Origin: Methanobacteriaceae archaeon | GTDB lineage: Archaea; Methanobacteriota; Methanobacteria; Methanobacteriales; Methanobacteriaceae | Direction of reading: 5' to 3' | Length of the DNA: 13,847 nt | Assembly: GCA_030693105.1 (NCBI GenBank) | Contig: JAUYBK010000128.1 | Location: forward strand, 1-13,847 | Shown here: positions 8,443 through 13,690 of the stretch, in pieces | Layout: the number at the start of each line of letters is the position of its first letter | Position numbering within the stretch: the first letter of the stretch is position 1 | Notes under the pieces: model-generated | Told to the model about the DNA's origin: nothing | What the model saw: only the letters and a program-made list of their open reading frames with translations | The model's database searches: none | Position numbers and translations under genes: made by a program

Positions 8443-9042
8443 TCACCAGAGAAGGGATAGTCCCCCACCCCGCAGGATTATTAAAATTCCAATGGCAATC
8501 AGAACCAGTGGTAAAATAAGGTGGCCGTAAGTACGGATTTTCCTGCCAAGAATCCTGTTATTAACCATTTTATAACTTAACAGGCACCATAATCCGGTTA
8601 AGACTAGGAAAGTCAGGGTTACCACTGCGATCTCTAAAGTTTTTAAACTGGCCAGGAGAGGTATGTAGACTCCCAGGTTATCTCCCCCGTTGGCCATGGT
8701 CACCAGGGCCACTTGTAGGGCCGGATAGGAGTTTTTTTGAGGTGGTATTTCCCTAGATTCGGGGTGGGGGTCGTCTTTTCTTATTTCCATCAGGTTTTTT
8801 ATCCCAATAATAACTGGCAAAAATCCCAGTAAGCTTATCCAGGAACTAGGTACTATCAAATGGATAAAAGAGGCAATCATGCTAATTAAAAACAGTAGAG
8901 AAAGGCCCAAGTACTGACCTATAACCACCGTAATGGTGGAAAAGCTCCTGTTGCTGAAAAAAGCAGCCAGGAGAAAAAGATCGTCCAGGTTGGTGGCTGC
9001 AAAGGCCGAAATAGCCACAGTTAATAATAGCAAAGATTCCAT
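8443..9042 (-). CDS. CadD-family cadmium resistance / cation transporter
   Basis: Small integral membrane protein, 199 residues, about six hydrophobic segments. Conserved blocks of the cadmium resistance transporter family are visible: TNLDDLFLLAAFF at 17-29, GQYLG at 42-46, a hydrophilic loop at about 86-106, and MANGGDNLGVYIPL at 116-129. The acidic residues Asp20, Asp21 and Asp121 lie in or beside membrane segments, where cation coordination would be expected. Some family members confer Cd2+ resistance; others have unknown substrates, so metal specificity is inference. The ATG at 9042 directly precedes the first membrane segment, but only a run of A residues precedes it and no good ribosome binding site is visible. 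It is upstream of the ABC exporter genes by 57 nt and may be the first gene of that transcript. Confidence 0.85.
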   Translation of the reverse strand: MESLLLLTVAISAFAATNLDDLFLLAAFFSNRSFSTITVVIGQYLGLSLLFLISMIASFIHLIVPSSWISLLGFLPVIIGIKNLMEIRKDDPHPESREIPPQKNSYPALQVALVTMANGGDNLGVYIPLLASLKTLEIAVVTLTFLVLTGLWCLLSYKMVNNRILGRKIRTYGHLILPLVLIAIGILIILRGGGLSLLW

Positions 9043-9074
9043 GATTTTTTTTTATCTCGGTTGAGTTTTTAAGT

Positions 9075-9093
9075 CCTATTGAGCCCCAATAGG
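9075..9093. promoter_or_regulatory. Perfect inverted repeat upstream of the CadD-like gene (candidate operator)
   Basis: CCTATTG, a 5-nt spacer AGCCC, then CAATAGG: 7-bp perfect arms. It lies 33-51 nt upstream of the start codon at 9042. A TATA-like tract at 9111-9120 would place the transcript start near 9090, within this repeat. That is the usual position for a repressor operator, such as a metal sensor. Role is inferred from position only. Confidence 0.5.
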
Positions 9094-9110
9094 TTTCCAT
9101 CACAAATTTT

Positions 9111-9120
9111 TTTATTTTAA
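9111..9120 (-). promoter_or_regulatory. TATA-like element for the CadD-like gene
   Basis: Minus-strand TTAAAATAAA in an AT-rich stretch about 70-78 nt before the start codon. It would predict a transcript start near 9090 and a leader of about 48 nt. A second candidate, CTTAAAAA at 9065-9072, would instead give an almost leaderless transcript, which would fit the missing ribosome binding site. The sequence cannot decide between them. Confidence 0.4.
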
Positions 9121-9133
9121 TGGTTTTCCATCG

Positions 9134-9146
9134 CCTCTATTAGAGG
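9134..9146. repeat. Perfect 13-bp palindrome in the divergent spacer
   Basis: CCTCTA-T-TAGAGG, 6-bp perfect arms around one central base. It lies about 90 nt upstream of the CadD-like start and 300 nt upstream of moeA, upstream of both predicted TATA elements. Its CTCTA/TAGAG half-sites also occur, in the opposite arrangement, in the palindrome at 9396-9407. A regulator-binding site is possible but unproven. Confidence 0.4.
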
Positions 9147-9169
9147 ACATATGATGTGTATCGTGCACT

Positions 9170-9198
9170 GGTCAACACCTTTTTAGAAAGGTTGATCC
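9170..9198. repeat. Imperfect hairpin in the divergent spacer
   Basis: Core arms ACCTTT (9177-9182) and AAAGGT (9187-9192) with a 4-nt loop TTAG. Pairing extends outward, with bulges, through TCAAC/GTTGA-type sequence to terminal GG/CC. It could be RNA structure or a DNA site. Apart from this and the other marked sites, 9043-9446 has no credible ORF or recognisable RNA gene on either strand. Confidence 0.3.
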
Positions 9199-9380
9199 CA
9201 GCAGGTTATAATTAACTTTTGGTAAACTAGGGGTGTTGGTTTTTAGTTAATTTATTGTGAGGTGGGCTTCAATTATTCTTATAGTAATCCCTGAGGGGGT
9301 GGGAACTTAATTTTCATGGAATAATTTACGACTCCACATTAACTATAAAGGAAAGTCAAACCTATATGAAATTGATCTAT

Positions 9381-9388
9381 TTTATAAT
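9381..9388 (+). promoter_or_regulatory. TATA box of moeA
   Basis: TTTATAAT, 59 nt upstream of the moeA ATG. It predicts a transcript start near 9410-9412 and a leader of about 35 nt, which would include the near-consensus ribosome binding site GAGATGAT at 9434-9441 (one mismatch to GAGGTGAT), 5 nt before the ATG. Confidence 0.6.
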
Positions 9389-9395
9389 TCACTTA

Positions 9396-9407
9396 TAGAG
9401 ATCTCTA
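9396..9407. promoter_or_regulatory. Perfect 12-bp palindrome between TATA box and start site of moeA (candidate operator)
   Basis: TAGAGATCTCTA is identical to its reverse complement. It lies 8 nt after the TATA box and just before the predicted transcript start, where a bound protein would block RNA polymerase. A molybdate- or tungstate-responsive repressor would be logical for moeA, but no regulator gene is present in the window. Confidence 0.5.
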
Positions 9408-9446
9408 GCTCCCCCCAAAATTCATAACACACTGAGATGATTTGAA

Positions 9447-10661
9447 ATGTTTTTATCAGAGCTCCTACCTGTGCAAAAAGCAGGAAAAATTATAAAAAGT
9501 CAAATTAATTCTACCGGGACCGAGAAAGTATCCCTGGAAGACGCCCACCGGAGAGTGCTGGGACAACTGGTAACTTCTCGACTAAATTCTCCCCCCTTTG
9601 ATCGCTCCGCCATGGATGGATACGCCATTAAAGCCGCGGCAACCTTTGGACATGGCGAAGAGAATCCGGCTGTTTTAAAAATTGTGGACCGTATCGGCGC
9701 CGGTCAAATGTCGCAGGTTGTACTAAAAGAAGGGGAAGCCATCCAGATAGCCACCGGTGCTCCTCTACCTTCGGGAGCCGATGCAGTGGTTATGGAAGAG
9801 TACACTCACGGCCAGGAAGACGTTCTGGAAGTGGAAACAACGGTAATACCTGGTGAAAACGTTTCCCGGGCCGGGGAAGATATTAAAGTAGACGAACCGG
9901 TCCTGGAACCGGGCCGGCTTTTAAATGCCCCGGAGTTATCCATTGTAGCCTCGGCAGGGTACAGCGAAGTTCAAGTTTACAAAAAACCATCGGTGGGGGT
10001 TATAATCACCGGGAGCGAGTTGGTGATGCCCCGGTCCCACTTGGAGGGAGCTGAAGTCATTAACTCCAACCACTTTACCCTTAAATCCCTGTTGGAAAGT
10101 ACTCTGGCCGTGCCCCATATGACTCACTGCGTCGACGACCGGAAATTGGTCCGAGAGGAGTTTTTAAGACTTTTAGATACACACGACTGCCTCATAACCA
10201 CCGGTGGTACTGCCATTAGTAAGGGCGATGTGGTGGTGGACGTAGCCACCAAACTGGGTGAGGTTTTAATTCACGGTGTTTCTCTAAGGCCGGGTAAGCC
10301 ATTTGCCTTTGGTTTGGTAAAAAATAAGCCTGTTTTCATGCTGTCCGGTTATCCTGTGGCGGCCATGGTCCAGTACGACGTGTTCGTCCGGGAAAATCTG
10401 CTGCAGATGCAGGGACTGGAGAGAAACCTAAGCTTACAGACTAAAACCGCCACCAGAAAGATACCCTCTACGTTGGGGCGCACCGACTACATAAGGGCCA
10501 AAATAGAGGGAGATAATGTTAGACCGTTGAAGATAAAAGGATCAGGGATCATAAGGTCAATGGTAGATTCGGACTGCTACATCATAATGGAAGAAAACTT
10601 GGAAGGACGTGCTGAAGGCGAAGACTGCCAAGTACTCCCTTACCACGCACTGCAAGTTTAA
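9447..10661 (+). CDS. moeA: Molybdopterin molybdenumtransferase MoeA
   Basis: Cytoplasmic enzyme that inserts molybdate (or tungstate) into adenylylated molybdopterin, the last step of basic Mo/W cofactor synthesis. The 404 residues match the family. Motifs: SPPFDRSAMDGYA (48-60), ATGAPLPSGADAVVM (102-116), PGENVSRAGED (135-145), the MoaB/MogA-like domain with GVIITGSEL (184-192) and TTGGTAISKGDVVVD (251-265), then RPGKPFAFG (281-289) and LSGYPVAAM (299-307). Bacterial MoeA usually has GNP in the last block; here it is GYP. In methanogens the cofactor serves formylmethanofuran dehydrogenase and sometimes formate dehydrogenase. The ATG is supported by GAGATGAT 5 nt upstream. A site-2 protease gene follows after 32 nt in the same direction and may be co-transcribed. 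Confidence 0.95.
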   Translation: MFLSELLPVQKAGKIIKSQINSTGTEKVSLEDAHRRVLGQLVTSRLNSPPFDRSAMDGYAIKAAATFGHGEENPAVLKIVDRIGAGQMSQVVLKEGEAIQIATGAPLPSGADAVVMEEYTHGQEDVLEVETTVIPGENVSRAGEDIKVDEPVLEPGRLLNAPELSIVASAGYSEVQVYKKPSVGVIITGSELVMPRSHLEGAEVINSNHFTLKSLLESTLAVPHMTHCVDDRKLVREEFLRLLDTHDCLITTGGTAISKGDVVVDVATKLGEVLIHGVSLRPGKPFAFGLVKNKPVFMLSGYPVAAMVQYDVFVRENLLQMQGLERNLSLQTKTATRKIPSTLGRTDYIRAKIEGDNVRPLKIKGSGIIRSMVDSDCYIIMEENLEGRAEGEDCQVLPYHALQV

Positions 10662-10683
10662 AATAATATATCTTAGAAGTTAC

Positions 10684-10690
10684 AGGTGAT
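10684..10690 (+). promoter_or_regulatory. Ribosome binding site that fixes a TTG start
   Basis: AGGTGAT, an exact match to the archaeal anti-Shine-Dalgarno complement, 3 nt before a TTG codon at 10694. It is the main reason to start the protease at TTG; the next in-frame ATG is about 100 nt further on and would remove the first membrane segment. Confidence 0.75.
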
Positions 10691-10693
10691 TAT

Positions 10694-11848
10694 TTGAACG
10701 TTTTATGGTACTATGTCATTGGATTCATTCTTATATGGATTATAGCCCTTTTATTCCGTGATCAGCTTAAAATTGATGTTAAGGGACCCCTGTTAATGAG
10801 AAAAACAAAAAGAATGAGGGGATTTATTGATAAAATTGCTAATCTTTCTCCCCGATTCTGGAAATGGGTCACCAATATTGGACTTCCAGTGGGAGTATTT
10901 TTCATGGCCTTCATGGTATTTTCTCTTGTTAGTTCTCTACAAACCCTTTTCCAAGCCCCCCAGGTTGCTTTAATACTCCCCGGAGTAGATTTACCGGGTC
11001 AGCCCATAAAAATCCCTCTCCTGGAGGGAATCATTGCCCTGGCTACAGTAATGATAGTTCATGAGTTTGGACATGGCATTATAGCACGGGTAGAGGGAGT
11101 GCGCATCAAATCGATTGGTGTTTTACTTTTAGCAATTCTTCCCGGTGCTTTTGTGGAACCTGACGAAGAAGAAGTGATAAAGGTAAGTCGACTTTCTCGT
11201 TTGCGCATTTATGTGGCAGGATCTATCTTCAACTTAGGATTAGCCGCATTGTGTTTGATAATATTAATCGGCCTATCTCTTCTAGCCGCACCTGCCTTTG
11301 AAGCGGATGGTATGGAAATTGATCGGGTAGTACCTAAAAGTCCCGCTGAAGGATTTCTTAAAGAAGGAATGATTATTCAAAGCATTAATGGAAACCCCAC
11401 ATCCAGGGCAGATCAGTACATTGAGATAATTAATCAGATAAAAATTGGAGACACGGTAAGTTTCCAGACTAATCAGGGCATTTTTAATATTAAAGCAGGC
11501 AAAAGTCCCAACAACGTCAGTAAGGCGTATATAGGAATAGGGTTAGTGAATCATCTGGTCCTCAAAAAGGAAGTATCCAAACCATTGGGAGACCAACTAC
11601 CTTACGCCATTTTTCCGGTTATGGAACTATTACGTTGGATATACGTTCTGAATTTGCTAGTGGGTGCTTTTAACTTGCTTCCCATGAAACCCCTGGATGG
11701 TGGGCTCATCTTTGAAGAATTATTGCGCTATAAACTCTCGGAAAGTAAGGTCCGAGCTGTTGCGAATCCTATTAGTCTTATTCTGGTAATCATAATAATT
11801 GTTAGCGTAGTTTATGGTACGGGAAGAGGGATTATGATGTTATTTTAA
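10694..11848 (+). CDS. M50-family site-2 protease with PDZ domain
   Basis: Intramembrane zinc metalloprotease of 384 residues; such enzymes cut membrane-bound proteins, often to release regulators. Visible features in order: a membrane segment at about 4-21, a basic linker, a second segment at about 62-82, the zinc-binding HEFGH (123-127) in a membrane helix, further hydrophobic segments to about 199, a PDZ-like domain at about 203-272 (VVPKSPAEGFLKEGMIIQSINGN region, described by its GMIIQSINGN core), and the second active-site motif NLLPMKPLDGG with Asp335. A final membrane segment closes the protein. Both halves of the active site are intact. The start is TTG, chosen from the AGGTGAT site 3 nt upstream. 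The gene lies 32 nt after moeA. Base composition looks more AT-rich than moeA. Substrate unknown. Its 3' end overlaps a minus-strand zinc-ribbon ORF by 9 bp. Confidence 0.93.
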   Translation: MNVLWYYVIGFILIWIIALLFRDQLKIDVKGPLLMRKTKRMRGFIDKIANLSPRFWKWVTNIGLPVGVFFMAFMVFSLVSSLQTLFQAPQVALILPGVDLPGQPIKIPLLEGIIALATVMIVHEFGHGIIARVEGVRIKSIGVLLLAILPGAFVEPDEEEVIKVSRLSRLRIYVAGSIFNLGLAALCLIILIGLSLLAAPAFEADGMEIDRVVPKSPAEGFLKEGMIIQSINGNPTSRADQYIEIINQIKIGDTVSFQTNQGIFNIKAGKSPNNVSKAYIGIGLVNHLVLKKEVSKPLGDQLPYAIFPVMELLRWIYVLNLLVGAFNLLPMKPLDGGLIFEELLRYKLSESKVRAVANPISLILVIIIIVSVVYGTGRGIMMLF

Positions 11849-11983
11849 ACAATTATTTCTTTTGCACGTGAAGCAAATATCATCCGCCCGATTGGTACGA
11901 AAATGCTTTCCACATTTAGGGCAATGCATCATAACCTTAGAGTGAGGGGTTCTTTCTTTCTTAGGAATGATGGTAACGTCCAT
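11840..11983 (-). CDS. Small zinc-ribbon protein, 47 residues
   Basis: Minus-strand ATG at 11983 to TAA at 11840-11842. The protein has a basic stretch (IPKKERTPHSK, 6-16), then HCPKCGKHF (Cys21, Cys24) and ICFTCKR (Cys37, Cys40). This is a CxxC-x12-CxxC pattern with the CPxCG knuckle of zinc-ribbon domains, which makes coding very likely. No good ribosome binding site precedes the ATG, and the frame upstream is closed by TAA at 12005-12007 eight codons before it. The neighbouring frame just upstream looks protein-like, so this ORF may be the tail of a frame-disrupted longer gene (separate entry). It overlaps the convergent protease gene by 9 bp. Function unknown; nucleic-acid or protein binding is typical of such ribbons. 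If the short form is translated alone, Met18 or Met19 are also possible starts. Confidence 0.55.
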   Translation of the reverse strand: MDVTIIPKKERTPHSKVMMHCPKCGKHFRTNRADDICFTCKRNNCLK

Positions 11984-12065
11984 GTAGAGGGATATCTGAA
12001 CCCCTTATTCCATATCCCGAGATTAAGATCAATTTCATAGGCTATATCTGCGTTTTGGGAGCAGT

Positions 12066-12100
12066 AAGGTCCTTCTGAAATATTTTAGGACCTTTGGTCC
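12066..12100. repeat. Nested inverted repeats GGTCC/GGACC/GGTCC
   Basis: AAGGTCCT (12066-12073) pairs perfectly with AGGACCTT (12087-12094) across a 13-nt loop. The same GGACC (12088-12092) also pairs with GGTCC (12096-12100) across TTT. The two hairpins are mutually exclusive. The element falls between the protease and the oxidoreductase genes and overlaps the candidate frame-disrupted gene. Confidence 0.45.
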
Positions 12101-12169
12101 CCCGGAGGCTTTGATCCAGGGTTCCATTTAGGAAGATACCGGGAAATATGAGGAATTTGATAACTATTT

Positions 12170-12178
12170 TTTTATAAT
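12170..12178. promoter_or_regulatory. Shared AT tract with TATA elements for both directions
   Basis: Plus strand TTTATAAT (12171-12178) would start a transcript near 12200, giving the oxidoreductase gene a leader of about 70 nt. Minus strand TTATAAAA (12177-12170) would start near 12147, about 20 nt before the ATG at 12127. A second plus-strand candidate, TTTATAC around 12209-12215, would shorten the leader to about 35 nt. Confidence 0.4.
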
Positions 12179-12202
12179 AAATAATGAGGAATTCACTGGT
12201 GA

Positions 12203-12220
12203 TCCAACTTTATACTTGGA
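12203..12220. promoter_or_regulatory. Inverted repeat in the oxidoreductase leader/promoter
   Basis: TCCAA, 8-nt spacer, TTGGA. It encloses a TATA-like TTTATAC and lies at the predicted transcript start of the oxidoreductase gene. It could be an operator, but arms are only 5 bp so chance is possible. Confidence 0.3.
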
Positions 12221-12271
12221 ATTGATTACAAAAGAATACCCAGTATTAAGTATCCTCAGGTGGACCGATAA

Positions 12272-13618
12272 ATGAAAGTTGTAATAATAGGAGGGGGAGC
12301 TGGTGGGCTTTCCACAGCATCTAACATAAGAAAATACGATAAACAAGCTGAAATAACAGTTATAACCATGGATGAAAACATAGCTTACTCTCCCTGCGCC
12401 ATCCCCTACGTTCTATGCGGGGAAGTGGAATGCTTTGACGATATTATCATGCACCAGCCGGAAGACTACTTGGATCGGGATATTACCGTCATCACCCAGG
12501 CCGAAGTTTACGAGGTTCGAAGTTCTGAAAATAAAATCAAATACCACTCGAACGATGAAGTTGAACATGAATTACCCTATGATTTTCTGGTTATTGCCAC
12601 TGGAGGAGTTCCTTTCATCCCCCCCGTGGTAGGTACAAAGCTGGAAGGCGTGTTCACCATCCTTACCATCCAGGACGGATTTGAAATAAAAAAATGGGCA
12701 GAAAATAGTAAAAGAGCAGTGGTGGTGGGGGCCGGATTAATCGGCTTGGAAATGGCCTACGGGCTTAAAAAGATGGGTTTAAAAGTCACGGTGACAGAAA
12801 TGCAAACCCAGATCGTTCCCCGGTCCCTGGACCCCAATATGGCCCAGATAGTCCAGGAATACTTGGAAGAAGAAGGCATAGAAGTTATCCTGGGAAAGGC
12901 CATTGAAAAGATAATAGGAGAAGAAACAGTGGAAGGAGCAGTTTTTGGAGAAGAACCCGTTAATGCCGAACTCCTGATAATGGCCACGGGAGTGCGCCCT
13001 GAAACCAAATTAGCTAAAATTGCCGGCTGCGAAATGGGACAATGGGCCATTCTGGTCAACGAAAAGATGCGAACCTCGGTACCCAACATATACGCAGTGG
13101 GAGACTGTGTAGAGGTCTTAGATGCTATCACCGGACATACTACCCAATCACCACTGGGTTCTGCTGCAGTTCGACAGGCCAAAATAGCGGCCAAAAATAT
13201 AACCGGTATCGATGCCGAATTCAGGCCGGTTTTAAATGCCATGGTCTCCAAAATTGGGGACCTAGAGTTTGGTGCCGTGGGTTTAACCAAAGCCGCCGCT
13301 ACCCGCAACGACTTGGAAGTTGTTTTTGGGCAAAAAAGGGCCTTAACCAAGGCCCGGTACTATCCAGGGGCTAAAAGAATAGATGTTAAGATGATTTGCA
13401 ATCTTAAAGGGCGAATAATCGGGTGTCAGATAATTGCCAAGGAAAAGGTGGCAGAACGGGTAGATACCATGGCCCTAGCCATTGCCAAAGAGGTTACCTG
13501 CTTTGAACTGGCTAACATGGAATTTTCCTATGCACCTCCCCTTTCCATGGTGATAGACCCTATTATTTTGGCGGCGGAAAATGCTTGTGAGAAGTTAAAA
13601 CAAGTAACGGGTGGATAA
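12272..13618 (+). CDS. FAD-dependent pyridine nucleotide-disulfide oxidoreductase (CoA-disulfide reductase / NADH oxidase type)
   Basis: Soluble flavoenzyme of 448 residues, full family length. FAD-binding motif GGGAGG at 7-12; a single redox cysteine Cys42 in YSPCAIPY, the position of the catalytic Cys in CoA-disulfide reductase and NADH oxidase/peroxidase; ATGG at 109-112; NAD(P)-binding GAGLIG at 153-158, with Glu176 ending the next strand, which suggests NADH over NADPH; a second FAD contact at NIYAVGDC (272-279); and a C-terminal dimerisation domain ending in YAPPLSMVIDPII. Family members reduce CoA disulfide, persulfide/polysulfide, peroxide or O2, and the sequence alone does not choose among them. 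An oxygen or sulfur stress role is plausible in an anaerobe. The ATG has AGGTGGA (12258-12264) 7 nt upstream. It is transcribed alone, convergent with the next gene. Confidence 0.93.
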   Translation: MKVVIIGGGAGGLSTASNIRKYDKQAEITVITMDENIAYSPCAIPYVLCGEVECFDDIIMHQPEDYLDRDITVITQAEVYEVRSSENKIKYHSNDEVEHELPYDFLVIATGGVPFIPPVVGTKLEGVFTILTIQDGFEIKKWAENSKRAVVVGAGLIGLEMAYGLKKMGLKVTVTEMQTQIVPRSLDPNMAQIVQEYLEEEGIEVILGKAIEKIIGEETVEGAVFGEEPVNAELLIMATGVRPETKLAKIAGCEMGQWAILVNEKMRTSVPNIYAVGDCVEVLDAITGHTTQSPLGSAAVRQAKIAAKNITGIDAEFRPVLNAMVSKIGDLEFGAVGLTKAAATRNDLEVVFGQKRALTKARYYPGAKRIDVKMICNLKGRIIGCQIIAKEKVAERVDTMALAIAKEVTCFELANMEFSYAPPLSMVIDPIILAAENACEKLKQVTGG

Positions 13619-13653
13619 TAAACCTATTAATAATGGTATTTCTCGAATTAAAC

Positions 13654-13661
13654 AAAAAAAA
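13654..13661 (-). terminator. T-run terminator of the minus-strand glycosyltransferase gene
   Basis: Eight A on the plus strand (eight T on the transcript), 29 nt past the stop at 13691. No hairpin is seen. It sits in a 72-nt convergent spacer. Confidence 0.5.
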
Positions 13662-13678
13662 TCTACTTGAGGAAATTG

Positions 13679-13683
13679 TTTTT
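13679..13683 (+). terminator. Possible T-run terminator of the oxidoreductase gene
   Basis: TTTTT about 60 nt past the oxidoreductase stop codon, close to the end of the converging gene. Short, so only weakly supported. Confidence 0.3.
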
Positions 13684-13690
13684 AGAGGTC

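Larger units (their letters stand above)
11840..12127 (-). pseudogene. Frame-disrupted longer zinc-ribbon gene (candidate)
   Basis: Three minus-strand frames join into one plausible protein. Frame 1 starts with ATG at 12127 (MEPWIKASGGPKVLKYF...) and ends after 30 codons. Frame 2 reads SEGPYCSQNADIAYEIDL then NLGIWNKG. Frame 3 is the zinc-ribbon ORF, whose reading just before its ATG is GVQISLY. Adding one base to the GGGG run at 12001-12004 joins frames 2 and 3 as NLGIWNKG-VQISLYMDVTII, an alternating hydrophobic pattern like a beta hairpin. The frame 2 segment YCSQNADI resembles a degraded CxxCGA knuckle, which would supply a second metal site. An AT-rich TATA-like tract at 12170-12177 is well placed to start this transcript near 12147. 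Either the gene is decaying, or a homopolymer sequencing error is present, or the upstream part is non-coding and the resemblance is chance. Confidence 0.4.

Noticed and set aside
8882..9103. 73-codon minus-strand frame overlapping the start of the CadD-like gene
   Set aside because: It is the neighbouring frame of the transporter gene, lacks membrane or metal motifs, and runs through the candidate promoter and operator.
9043..9446. Molybdenum cofactor riboswitch upstream of moeA
   Set aside because: The known Moco riboswitch is bacterial, and I could not trace its conserved stems here. The predicted leader is only about 35 nt.
12164..12346. 60-codon minus-strand frame across the oxidoreductase start
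   Set aside because: It covers the AT-rich promoter tract and the antisense of the FAD-binding motif; no protein-like features or ribosome binding site.
12757..13350. 197-codon minus-strand open frame
   Set aside because: It is antisense to the oxidoreductase, which carries every expected motif in the plus frame. The antisense product has no recognisable pattern.
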